From: an uncultured Acidimicrobiaceae bacterium
GTDB taxonomy: Bacteria > Actinomycetota > Acidimicrobiia > Spongiisociales > UBA5794
Assembly (NCBI GenBank): GCA_947258635.1
Contig: CAMYJM010000215.1
Coordinates: 1-5,314 of the forward strand
Direction of reading: 5' to 3'
Length of the DNA stretch: 5,314 bases
This document shows, one piece after another, positions 1-5,314 of the stretch (the first letter of the stretch is position 1; each line of letters begins with the position of its first letter). The translations under genes were made by a program, and so were the position numbers. The notes beneath the pieces were generated by a model. The model saw only the letters and a list, made by a program, of their open reading frames with translations. It ran no database searches and was not told the DNA's origin.

Positions 1-1187
1 ACTACGACCGGAAGCGCGCCGAGGAATTGCTGGCAGCTTCGTTCGCCCAGTTCCGTGCCGAGAGGCGGGGTACCGAGCTCGCCGCCCGGGCGGACGTGAT
101 GCGCCGAGAGATCGCCGAGCTGCGGGCCGCCGCCGAGAGCAGCCTGGGCGACATCTGGGAGTATGCCGCAACGGATGGCGGTGCCGATACCAAGTCGATC
201 CTGCGTGACTTCGTTCAGGTGACCGAGCCGGGAGACGTCTTCCTGCTGTCGGCCGACCGGGCGGACCGATGGGTGCTGCTGGCCCGCGGCTACGGGATCA
301 ATCCGCGACTCGTCCTCGTCGATGAGAGCGGCGAGGTGCGCCGTCTCGCCGCCGACACCCTGGCGACCACGGTTGCGCGCATCGGCACCTTGCCGCTGCC
401 CGAGCCGATCCGCTCCCGCGAGACGCGCTACCAGCGCCATGTCGCCAGGCTGCTACGTGATTTCGAGGCTTCCGGCGATGAATCGACTCCGGGTGTGGCT
501 GCCGCGGCGAGCCCGCTGGCCGCCGACCCGGCCCTGACGGAGAAGCTGGCGATAGTCATCAAGGTGCGGCGCAAGGAGCGGGAGCTGGCGAAGATGGAGC
601 GGCGCCGGGAGACGGTCTCCACGGGCCTCATCGATGCCTTTCACCGACGGATGCGGCTGCTCCAGGAAAGGGGCTATGCCAAGGGTTGGGATCTCACCCG
701 GCGTGGCGACCGGCTTCGGTTTGTGTACAACGAGCTCGACCTGCTTCTCGCCGAGTGCGTCGACAAGGGATTGCTCGCCGGGCTCGGAGCCGCCGAGCTG
801 GCCGCGGTAGTGTCCCTGTTCACCTATGAGCCACGCCTCGCGGATGCGGTGGGGGATTGGCCGAGCGCCCTGGTGGCTGATCGGGGAAAGGCTATCTTCG
901 AAGTTGGCGACGAGCTGGCGGCCGCCGAGTCGCGACATGGCGTAGAGCCGGCCCGTGGGCCGGATCCGGGTTTCGCCGCGGTAGTTTTCGACTGGACGGA
1001 GGGAGCATCGTTGGAGGAGATCTTCGCGGACGATGAGGTCGGTGCCGGCGACTTCGTGCGGAACATGCGCCAGCTCCTCGACCTGCTTCGCCAGCTCCGT
1101 GATGCGTATCCCGAGCTCGCCCCAATCGCGCGTCTTGCCCTCCGGCAGATCGATCGCGGTGTGGTCGCCGCGGGAGGGCAAGTGTGA
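1..1187 (+). CDS. helY: HelY-like SKI2/Mtr4-family ATP-dependent helicase, C-terminal part (5' end outside window)
   Basis: This is the C-terminal ~394 residues of a superfamily 2 helicase. The frame (first whole codon at base 3) is open to the left edge, so the TTG at 27 is not a real start, and the ATPase core (Walker A, DExH, motif VI) lies upstream. The fragment opens with the SFAQF segment that follows the helicase-C domain in HelY proteins. A charged helical/linker region comes next, roughly residues 20-200. From about residue 213 (base 639) there is a DSHCT domain: FHRRMRLLQERGY, then an acidic NELDLLLAEC segment, AAELAAVVSLFTYE, and a closing GAGDFVRNMRQLLDLLRQL stretch with IDRGVVA at the end. 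This order matches mycobacterial HelY. Family members unwind RNA or DNA 3'-5' using ATP and are cytoplasmic; the physiological substrate of HelY is not well settled. It ends on the GTGA overlap with the lipid kinase, so the two are probably co-transcribed. Confidence 0.9.
   Translation, partial: YDRKRAEELLAASFAQFRAERRGTELAARADVMRREIAELRAAAESSLGDIWEYAATDGGADTKSILRDFVQVTEPGDVFLLSADRADRWVLLARGYGINPRLVLVDESGEVRRLAADTLATTVARIGTLPLPEPIRSRETRYQRHVARLLRDFEASGDESTPGVAAAASPLAADPALTEKLAIVIKVRRKERELAKMERRRETVSTGLIDAFHRRMRLLQERGYAKGWDLTRRGDRLRFVYNELDLLLAECVDKGLLAGLGAAELAAVVSLFTYEPRLADAVGDWPSALVADRGKAIFEVGDELAAAESRHGVEPARGPDPGFAAVVFDWTEGASLEEIFADDEVGAGDFVRNMRQLLDLLRQLRDAYPELAPIARLALRQIDRGVVAAGGQV
1172..1178 (+). 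promoter_or_regulatory. Shine-Dalgarno for the lipid kinase GTG start
   Basis: GGGAGGG lies five bases before the GTG at 1184, inside the last codons of the helicase gene. It supports GTG 1184 as the start and the 4-base overlap as a genuine coupled junction. Confidence 0.7.
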
Positions 1188-2071
1188 GCGGCCTCTGGTG
1201 GGTGATTGCCAATCCCTACTCGGGCCAGCGCGGTGAGGTCGTCGCCCGGGCTCGGGCTGCACTGCGATCCCGGTCGATCGAATTCGAGCTGCATGAATCG
1301 GAGAACGCGGCGCACGTCGCCCGCTTGGTTCACCAAGGGCTGGCGGCCGGCGCCACCCAATTCGCCGGTGTCGGCGGCGACGGCACTGCGCATCTCATCG
1401 TCAATGCCCTGATGGCCGAGCCGCCGGCTGAGCCGCCGACGCTGGCGATACTTCCCGCCGGGTCGGGATCGGACTTCATCCGTACCTTTGCCCTCCCTCG
1501 CACGGTCGAGGGGGCCGTTGACCACCTCACGACCGACGCGGTGTATCCGTGTGACGTCGGCAAGCTCAGCGGGCCCTTCGGTGAGCGTTTCTTCCTCAAT
1601 GCAGCCAATGTCGGTGTTGCCGCCGCTTCGGTCGGGGTGACGAATCGGTTGCCGCGCCGCCTCGGATCGGTGCGCTATACCGTCGGGTTCTGGCTGACCC
1701 TGGCGCGCTTTCCAACGCGCCGGGTGCGGGTGACCGCCGGCCGCCGAACCTACGAAGGGCCCGCCATCAACGTCGTGGCGGCCAACGGCCAGTATTTCGG
1801 AGGTGGGATGAACATCGCGCCCAACGCCACCGTCATGGATGGTAAGTTCGACTTGCAGGTGTTCCACGGGCCGCGCCGGCTGGCCTTCTCGGTGATGCCC
1901 CGCGTGATCCGGGGGACGCATGTGACCCACAAGGCCGTGTCCCGGTTCGTCACCGACACGTTTCATCTCGAATGTGAGCGGCAATGGCCGGTTGAGGCCG
2001 ACGGAGAGCTGCTGGGGCGGGGCGCCGTGACGGGAGAAATCGTCCCCGGCGCACTGCGTTTCAAGATTTGA
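1184..2071 (+). CDS. Diacylglycerol kinase family (YegS/DagK/LCB5-like) lipid kinase
   Basis: A 295-residue soluble lipid kinase, the usual length for bacterial DagK/YegS proteins (about 290-310). It should transfer phosphate from ATP to a lipid hydroxyl at the inner face of the membrane. The best-known substrate is diacylglycerol, giving phosphatidic acid, but the family also includes other lipid kinases and the substrate cannot be read here. Visible motifs are N-terminal NPYSG (residues 10-14), the nucleotide loop GGDGT (64-68), GSGSDF (93-98, equivalent to the common GTxNDF), the beta-sandwich segment GGGMNIAPNATVMDG (206-220), and C-terminal ADGE (272-275). The Glu of ADGE aligns by position with the catalytic general base described for staphylococcal DgkB. 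No transmembrane helix or signal peptide is apparent. GTG 1184 is chosen for its Shine-Dalgarno and because the kinase fold begins immediately after it. It overlaps the helicase stop by four bases. Confidence 0.9.
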   Translation: MSGLWWVIANPYSGQRGEVVARARAALRSRSIEFELHESENAAHVARLVHQGLAAGATQFAGVGGDGTAHLIVNALMAEPPAEPPTLAILPAGSGSDFIRTFALPRTVEGAVDHLTTDAVYPCDVGKLSGPFGERFFLNAANVGVAAASVGVTNRLPRRLGSVRYTVGFWLTLARFPTRRVRVTAGRRTYEGPAINVVAANGQYFGGGMNIAPNATVMDGKFDLQVFHGPRRLAFSVMPRVIRGTHVTHKAVSRFVTDTFHLECERQWPVEADGELLGRGAVTGEIVPGALRFKI

Positions 2072-2117
2072 GAGCAGATTCCGATAGAGACAGGGAATAG
2101 ATCGGCCAGATTGGTAG

Positions 2118-2145
2118 TTGGCGGCCTCGTCAACCCCGATATACT
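2118..2145 (+). promoter_or_regulatory. Candidate sigma-A-type promoter for the four-gene operon
   Basis: The only sizeable gap between same-strand genes (2072-2172) contains TTGGCG at 2118-2123 (4 of 6 to TTGACA) and TATACT at 2140-2145 (5 of 6 to TATAAT), separated by 16 bases. There is no extended -10 TG. Transcription would start near 2152, leaving a leader of about 20 bases before the ATG at 2173. The position, just ahead of a run of overlapping genes, supports it, but it rests on consensus matching alone. Confidence 0.5.
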
Positions 2146-2160
2146 CCCAGCCGCTGTTCG

Positions 2161-2166
2161 AAGGTG
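2161..2166 (+). promoter_or_regulatory. Shine-Dalgarno for the acidic DUF4193-like gene
   Basis: AAGGTG ends six bases before the ATG at 2173, a normal spacing. The nearer GAGGA (2168-2172) touches the ATG and is too close to serve. This supports ATG 2173 as the start. Confidence 0.55.
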
Positions 2167-2172
2167 TGAGGA

Positions 2173-2682
2173 ATGGCCAGCAAAACCAAAGCTGAAGACG
2201 CCCCGCTCGATGAGCTGGAGCCCGGGGACGAGCTAGCGGACATCGAGGATATCGACGACCTCGACGACGACATCGAGGATCCGCCGGTCGAAGCCCTCGT
2301 CGACGACGTCGACGACCCCGACGATATCGTCGAAGACGTGTGGGTCGAAGATGACTCCGACGAAGAGAGCGACGACGCGGAGGCGGACGAAGCGGAGGAC
2401 GGCGACGACGACGATGACGACGACGACGACGACACGCAAGACCTCGATGAGCTCGAGACCGAAGAACTCGAAATGCTCACCGAGGACGAGCTCGCTGAGA
2501 CCCTCGTCGTCGATGAAGCGGCCGAGTTGCGAGCCATAAGACGTGCCGAGATAGCCATGAGCGGTGAGACCGGCCCGGAGCGGGGTGTCGACGAGTTCTT
2601 GTGTCAGGGCTGTTTCCTGGTCCTGAGATCCAGCCAGCTGGCCGACAAGCGTCGCAAACTCTGTGTCGACTGTGCCGGTTGA
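2173..2682 (+). CDS. DUF4193-like protein: long acidic N-terminal region plus C-terminal four-cysteine zinc ribbon
   Basis: A 169-residue protein in two unlike parts. Residues 7-115 are overwhelmingly Asp/Glu, with scattered Ile/Val/Leu in (I/V)-acid-D patterns and an uninterrupted run of ten Asp at 78-87; this part is probably disordered. Residues 116-128 are a short helix-like stretch with Arg residues. Residues 139-169 form a CxxC-16-CxxC module (C144, C147, C164, C167) reading VDEFLCQGCFLV then SQLADKRRKLCVDCAG. That spacing and the DEF-C-x-x-CFLV-x(n)-SQLA-x(n)-C-x-D-CA pattern fit the actinobacterial DUF4193 family, which is of unknown function; those proteins are typically near 100 residues, so the acidic region is expanded here. 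The four cysteines should bind one zinc. Acidic tails of this kind often contact basic proteins or mimic nucleic acid, but that is inference. It is the first gene after a candidate promoter and overlaps the next gene by 20 bases. Confidence 0.85.
   Translation: MASKTKAEDAPLDELEPGDELADIEDIDDLDDDIEDPPVEALVDDVDDPDDIVEDVWVEDDSDEESDDAEADEAEDGDDDDDDDDDDTQDLDELETEELEMLTEDELAETLVVDEAAELRAIRRAEIAMSGETGPERGVDEFLCQGCFLVLRSSQLADKRRKLCVDCAG
2239..2280 (+). repeat. Direct repeat of 12 bases at 30-base spacing within the acidic coding region
   Basis: GACATCGAGGAT occurs at 2239-2250 and again at 2269-2280, exactly 30 bases (10 codons) apart and in the same frame, encoding DIED at residues 23-26 and 33-36. 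It suggests that the acidic tail grew partly by short in-frame duplication. It is coding sequence, not a mobile or regulatory element. Confidence 0.6.
2404..2433 (+). repeat. GAC/GAT trinucleotide tract coding ten aspartates
   Basis: Ten consecutive Asp codons, nine GAC and one GAT (the fourth). It is a simple in-frame trinucleotide run that could change length by slippage without a frameshift. Confidence 0.85.
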
Positions 2683-3430
2683 CCGGCTGGTCGTAATCCC
2701 GACCTACAACGAGGTCGAGAATCTCGAGTTGGTGGTGGGCGCCGTCCGCCAACACGGCTACCGGGTGCTCATCGTCGACGACGGGTCTCCCGACGGCACC
2801 GGCGACGTCGCCGACACGCTGGCGGCCCATGAACCGGGCGCCGTGGGTGTCCTGCATCGCACCACGAAGAGCGGTTTGGGTCCCGCATATTCCGCCGGCT
2901 TCGCTCGGGGTATCGCGGAAGGCGCCGCCGTATTGTGCGAGATGGACGCCGACTTCAGCCACGATCCCGCGTCGCTTCCGGCATTGATGGCCGCCCTCGA
3001 CGCCGGGGCGGATGTGGTCATCGGAAGCCGCTACGTTCCCGGCGGGGGCGTGGACAACTGGCCCTGGCACCGGCGGGCCCTCTCGCGTTCCGGGAACCGG
3101 TATGCCGCATTCATGTTGCGGGTCCCGATCAAGGACATGACCGCCGGTTTCCGGGCATTCTCGGCGGCGGCGCTCGAACAGCTGCAACCGGAAACGTGTG
3201 AGGCCGCCGGATACGGCTTTCAGGTCGAAATGGCCTGGCGAGCCCATCTGGCCGGATTGACGGTGAAAGAAGTCCCGATCACTTTTCGCGACCGAGTGCG
3301 CGGTGAGTCGAAGATGGATGCCAGGATTGCCATCGAGGCGATGGTGCTCGTGACTCGCTGGGGCTTGGGACGGCTGGTCGGCCGTCTACCCTGGACTCCC
3401 GATGCAGATCGCAGCCCGACAAGCGTTTGA
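2663..3430 (+). CDS. ppm1: Polyprenol monophosphomannose synthase (GT2 family, Ppm1/DPM1 type)
   Basis: A 255-residue GT-A glycosyltransferase that should move mannose from GDP-mannose onto polyprenyl phosphate. The product is the lipid-linked donor used for lipomannan synthesis and protein mannosylation in actinobacteria. Motifs in order are IPTYNE (12-17), VDDGSPDGT (38-46), metal-binding DAD in MDADFSH (94-100), GSRYVPGG (121-128), DMTAGFR (158-164), YGFQVEM (184-190) and RVRGESKM (211-218). This is the DPM1-type series, which separates it from general GT2 enzymes. No transmembrane segment is visible, so it resembles the soluble catalytic domain of mycobacterial Ppm1 without a fused Lnt-like membrane domain. 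A glucose-specific relative cannot be excluded. The start is uncertain: GTG 2663 overlaps the upstream gene by 20 bases, while an in-frame GTG at 2672 overlaps by 11. Neither has a clear Shine-Dalgarno, so translation is probably coupled to the DUF4193-like gene. Confidence 0.85.
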   Translation: MSTVPVDRLVVIPTYNEVENLELVVGAVRQHGYRVLIVDDGSPDGTGDVADTLAAHEPGAVGVLHRTTKSGLGPAYSAGFARGIAEGAAVLCEMDADFSHDPASLPALMAALDAGADVVIGSRYVPGGGVDNWPWHRRALSRSGNRYAAFMLRVPIKDMTAGFRAFSAAALEQLQPETCEAAGYGFQVEMAWRAHLAGLTVKEVPITFRDRVRGESKMDARIAIEAMVLVTRWGLGRLVGRLPWTPDADRSPTSV

Positions 3431-3887
3431 CGGAGATCTTCCTGAGCTGGTGCGCATGTACCGGCTGCTCGAGGCGGAGCAAGCCGCCCTCAAGGCTCTC
3501 TGGCCCGTCGCCGACGGACTACCCGAGCCGATAGACGTCGCATTCGAGGAGCTTCTCGGCGAGGCCGACTCGCGGATCGTGGTCGGGACTATCGACGACG
3601 TGCCGCTCGGCTTCCTGTGGATGCGCTCCGAATCGTTGCTGCCCCAGGCCGGCGGCACCCGCGTCGGCGCGGTCCGCCTGGTCTTTGTCGAAGCCGCGGC
3701 TCGCGGTGTCGGCATCGGCGAAGCGATGATCACCATGGTCATGGGCGAGTTCCGCGACCGGGGTATCACCATGTTCGACTCGCATGTCAGCCCGGGTCAC
3801 CGACTCGCCAAGAACTTCTTTGAATCTCATGGTTACTCGGCACGTCGCATCGTCATGCACCACTCGGAGGACCCAAGATGGCAGTAA
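3402..3887 (+). CDS. GNAT-family N-acetyltransferase
   Basis: A 161-residue single-domain acetyltransferase, typical in length for GNAT enzymes, which transfer acetyl from acetyl-CoA to an amine. The N-terminus (IAARQAFDGDLPELVRMYRLL, residues 3-23) has the usual beta1-alpha1 pattern. Motif A is at 91-110, with the acetyl-CoA pyrophosphate loop as RGVGIG (101-106). Motif B contains HRLAKNFFESHGY (133-145), where the aromatic-rich helix and GY ending are typical. The substrate is not predictable. ATG 3402 is chosen because later starts would remove beta1; it overlaps the mannosyltransferase by 29 bases in another frame and has no obvious Shine-Dalgarno, suggesting reinitiation or coupling. It overlaps the downstream deacetylase by 10 bases, so the two are probably made together. 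It could be an amino acid, polyamine or protein N-terminal acetyltransferase. Confidence 0.85.
   Translation: MQIAARQAFDGDLPELVRMYRLLEAEQAALKALWPVADGLPEPIDVAFEELLGEADSRIVVGTIDDVPLGFLWMRSESLLPQAGGTRVGAVRLVFVEAAARGVGIGEAMITMVMGEFRDRGITMFDSHVSPGHRLAKNFFESHGYSARRIVMHHSEDPRWQ
3866..3870 (+). promoter_or_regulatory. Shine-Dalgarno for the ArgE-like gene
   Basis: GGAGG lies seven bases before ATG 3878, within the 3' end of the acetyltransferase gene. It fixes the start of the deacetylase and is the only strong ribosome binding site among the three overlapping junctions of the operon. Confidence 0.75.
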
Positions 3888-5029
3888 CCACAGTTGAGCT
3901 TCTCGACCGCCTCGTGGCGTTCGACACCACGAGCCGCGACTCCAACGTTCCACTGATCGATTATGTCGAGCCGCTCCTCAGCGAGCGTGGCGTCACCTCG
4001 CACCGGGTGTGGTCCGAGGATCGCAAGCACGTGAACTTGTGGGCGACGATCGGCCCGGACACTCCCGGAGGGGTCGTGCTCTCGGGCCACACCGATTGTG
4101 TTCCGGTCGATGGTCAGCCCTGGACCGCCGACCCATTCGAACTCACCGAGGTCGGCGACCGGTTGATCGGGCGCGGGACGTCCGACATGAAGAGCTTCAT
4201 CGCTTCTGCGCTCGCAGCCGTCGATGGGTGGCTCGCCATGGACCTCGTCCGACCGATCCACCTGGCGCTGTCATACGACGAGGAGGTCGGGGGAGCCGGG
4301 GCGCGCCTCCTGGTCTCCGACATGGCTGCGGCCGGGCTGCGTCCGGAGTACTGCATCATCGGCGAGCCGACGTCCATGCAGGTCGTCACCGCCAACAAAG
4401 GCATCGAGACGTTCGTGGCGACTGTGACGGGAACCGAGTCGCACTCTTCGCTGGCTCCGCGGGCCGTTAACGCAGTGGAGTACGGAGCCCGCCTGGTGAC
4501 GGCACTCTCCGACCTGGCACGGCAGCGGACCAGCGACGGTCCGTTCGATGAAGGCTTCGACCTGCCGCACGCGACGATCCACACCGGGGTGTTCCACGGG
4601 GGCACGGCGCTCAACATCGTCCCCCGCCTTTGCGAGTTCGAGTTCGAGTACCGCTACCTGCCGAACGAAGATGCCGCCGAGCTGCGCGCCACAGTCGACC
4701 GGCTGGCGGCCGAGGTGATGGCGATGATGCCAGACGAGGGTGACGTCGGCATCATCGTCGAGAAACGATGCGACCTTCCGAGCATCAACACGCCGCTCGA
4801 CTCGCCGGCGGTTCTGGCGGCCGCCAAGCTCACCCCGGTTTCCGGCACCGGCAAGGTGGCCTACGGCACCGAGGCCGGCCTGTTCCGCGATGCATTGAAC
4901 GCCCCTTCGGTGATCTGTGGGCCGGGGGCGATCGCCGCCGCCCACAAGCCCGACGAGTACGTCGAGGTCGATCAGCTCCAGATGTGCGACGACTTCATGG
5001 TCGCGCTGGGAAAGTCGCTGGCGAGTTAG
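3878..5029 (+). CDS. argE: Acetylornithine deacetylase-like M20 metallopeptidase
   Basis: A 383-residue M20-family zinc hydrolase, about the length of E. coli ArgE. ArgE removes acetate from N2-acetylornithine to give ornithine for arginine synthesis. All expected active-site positions are present: SGHTD (H71, D73), GRGTSDMK (bridging D103), DEEVGG (catalytic E135, metal E136), IGEPTS (metal E163) and AHKPDEYV (metal H356). The lid/dimerisation domain spans about 174-285 and includes SHSS (H189, the residue donated to the partner active site) and HGGTALNIVP (240-249). GTEAGLF (330-336) corresponds to the TEAPF segment of ArgE. These features favour ArgE over DapE, but M20A enzymes of this kind also include other N-acyl-amino acid deacylases, so the substrate is less sure than the fold. 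The protein is cytosolic with no signal peptide. It is last in the operon, with its own Shine-Dalgarno. No other arginine gene is in the window. Confidence 0.85.
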   Translation: MAVTTVELLDRLVAFDTTSRDSNVPLIDYVEPLLSERGVTSHRVWSEDRKHVNLWATIGPDTPGGVVLSGHTDCVPVDGQPWTADPFELTEVGDRLIGRGTSDMKSFIASALAAVDGWLAMDLVRPIHLALSYDEEVGGAGARLLVSDMAAAGLRPEYCIIGEPTSMQVVTANKGIETFVATVTGTESHSSLAPRAVNAVEYGARLVTALSDLARQRTSDGPFDEGFDLPHATIHTGVFHGGTALNIVPRLCEFEFEYRYLPNEDAAELRATVDRLAAEVMAMMPDEGDVGIIVEKRCDLPSINTPLDSPAVLAAAKLTPVSGTGKVAYGTEAGLFRDALNAPSVICGPGAIAAAHKPDEYVEVDQLQMCDDFMVALGKSLAS

Positions 5030-5037
5030 TACCTATT

Positions 5038-5052
5038 CCGTATTCGTTACGG
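5038..5052. terminator. Small hairpin at the convergent gene junction, possible bidirectional terminator
   Basis: CCGTA (5038-5042) and TACGG (5048-5052) form a perfect 5-bp inverted repeat around a 5-base loop, TTCGT. It fills most of the 23-base gap between two convergent stop codons, where a shared terminator would be expected. The stem is short and has no T-tract on either side, so the call is weak. Confidence 0.25.
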
Positions 5053-5314
5053 TCACAGCTCGGGGTCACCGGCCGCGGCGGCCAACCGCGCCGCGGAAAT
5101 CGTTCCCGCCTCGGCGAATCCTCCGACATAGCGAGCCTCGCGGACGACGATCCGGAAGAGCCAGAAGTCGCCGAGGACGATGCGCGGGGCGGCGTCTGGC
5201 AGGCGAGCGATGTATGTCTGCCACACCGCGTCGAAGTCAGGCGATGTTCGCTCGACGATCTTGGCCGTGCCGCTGATACTCACCCGAGCCAGCGTCTGTG
5301 GGTCCCCGGCGCCA
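5053..5314 (-). CDS. HugZ/pyridoxamine 5'-phosphate oxidase-like split-barrel protein, C-terminal part (5' end outside window)
   Basis: A leftward gene whose frame stays open to the right edge; about 86 C-terminal residues are visible and the stop is TGA at 5055-5053. The GTG at 5283 lies inside the conserved region and is not the likely start, because the preceding codons read GAGDPQTLAR, matching the 'GDPLALPRV' type lead-in of this family. Further on come SISGTAKIV (a barrel strand), an amphipathic helix ending YIARLPDA, GDFWLFRI, and the hallmark RYVGGFAEAG (fragment residues 61-70). Relatives are flavin-, heme- or F420-binding split-barrel proteins, including the HugZ heme oxygenases; the cofactor cannot be deduced from this half. 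The protein ends about 16 residues after RYVGGF...G, so it lacks the C-terminal DUF2470 domain found in longer HugZ-like proteins. It converges on argE and is a separate transcription unit. Confidence 0.7.
   Translation of the reverse strand, partial: GAGDPQTLARVSISGTAKIVERTSPDFDAVWQTYIARLPDAAPRIVLGDFWLFRIVVREARYVGGFAEAGTISAARLAAAAGDPEL

Noticed and set aside
27..29. TTG as the start of the helicase gene
   Set aside because: The frame is open to the window edge, and the codons before it (YDRKRAEE) continue the family alignment. The ATPase core must lie upstream.
453..1262. 269-residue minus-strand open frame within the helicase gene
   Set aside because: It is a shadow of the DSHCT coding frame, with no domain pattern and no ribosome binding site support.
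824..1984. 386-residue open frame on the minus strand across the helicase and lipid kinase genes
   Set aside because: It is antisense to two genes with clear family motifs. Its translation is low-complexity Arg/Gly/Pro/His-rich with no recognisable domain, as expected from GC-rich shadow frames.
2078..2098. ATTCC / GGAAT inverted repeat just after the lipid kinase, as a terminator
   Set aside because: It has only 5 bp, mostly A/T-closed, around an 11-base loop and no T-tract; it is not better than chance.
2111..2145. Alternative promoter pairing of TTGGTA (2111) with TATACT (2140)
   Set aside because: The 23-base spacer is too long; TTGGCG at 2118 gives an acceptable 16.
2130..2558. Serine-rich and valine-rich minus-strand open frames opposite the acidic gene (also 2233-2439)
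   Set aside because: Reverse-strand reading of the GAC/GAG codon runs automatically gives Ser- or Val-rich translations. The plus-strand frame ends in a real four-cysteine domain.
2477..3247. 256-residue minus-strand open frame opposite the mannosyltransferase
   Set aside because: The plus strand carries the full DPM1 motif series, and the antisense translation has no recognisable domain.
4917..5276. Plus-strand open frame running from the end of argE into the convergent gene
   Set aside because: It overlaps conserved coding on both strands, is Arg/Ser/Pro-rich, and has no family signature.

Overview
The window is compact, GC-rich, ordinary-looking bacterial chromosome. It carries five rightward genes (the first cut by the left edge), then one leftward gene cut by the right edge. 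Three things point to a high-GC actinobacterium: a HelY-type DSHCT helicase, a DUF4193-type zinc-ribbon protein, and a single-domain Ppm1-type polyprenol-phosphate mannosyltransferase. A deep-branching lineage such as Acidimicrobiia is a guess, because the acidic tail and gene order differ from the mycobacterial arrangement I know. No RNA gene, mobile element, CRISPR array or phage gene is visible.

Left block (1-2071): the C-terminal part of the HelY-like SKI2/Mtr4-family helicase ends with a GTGA overlap onto a YegS/DagK-type lipid kinase, which has its own strong ribosome binding site. A 101-base gap (2072-2172) follows and holds a plausible sigma-A-type promoter.

Middle block (2173-5029): four genes follow that promoter with every junction overlapping (20, 29 and 10 bases), so they probably form one translationally coupled operon. 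In order they are an extremely acidic protein ending in a four-cysteine DUF4193-like zinc ribbon, a polyprenol-phosphate mannose synthase, a GNAT acetyltransferase, and an ArgE-like M20 deacetylase with all its metal ligands. Only the last has a clear Shine-Dalgarno of its own.

Right edge (5053-5314, minus strand): the C-terminal half of a HugZ/pyridoxamine-phosphate-oxidase-like split-barrel protein converges on argE across 23 bases that contain a small perfect hairpin.

Functionally this is a housekeeping neighbourhood: nucleic acid helicase, lipid phosphorylation, mannose-lipid donor synthesis and amino acid metabolism. I see no convincing new multi-gene system. The best leads are the acidic DUF4193 protein, which is much longer than the usual family member, and the coupled acetyltransferase/deacetylase pair.
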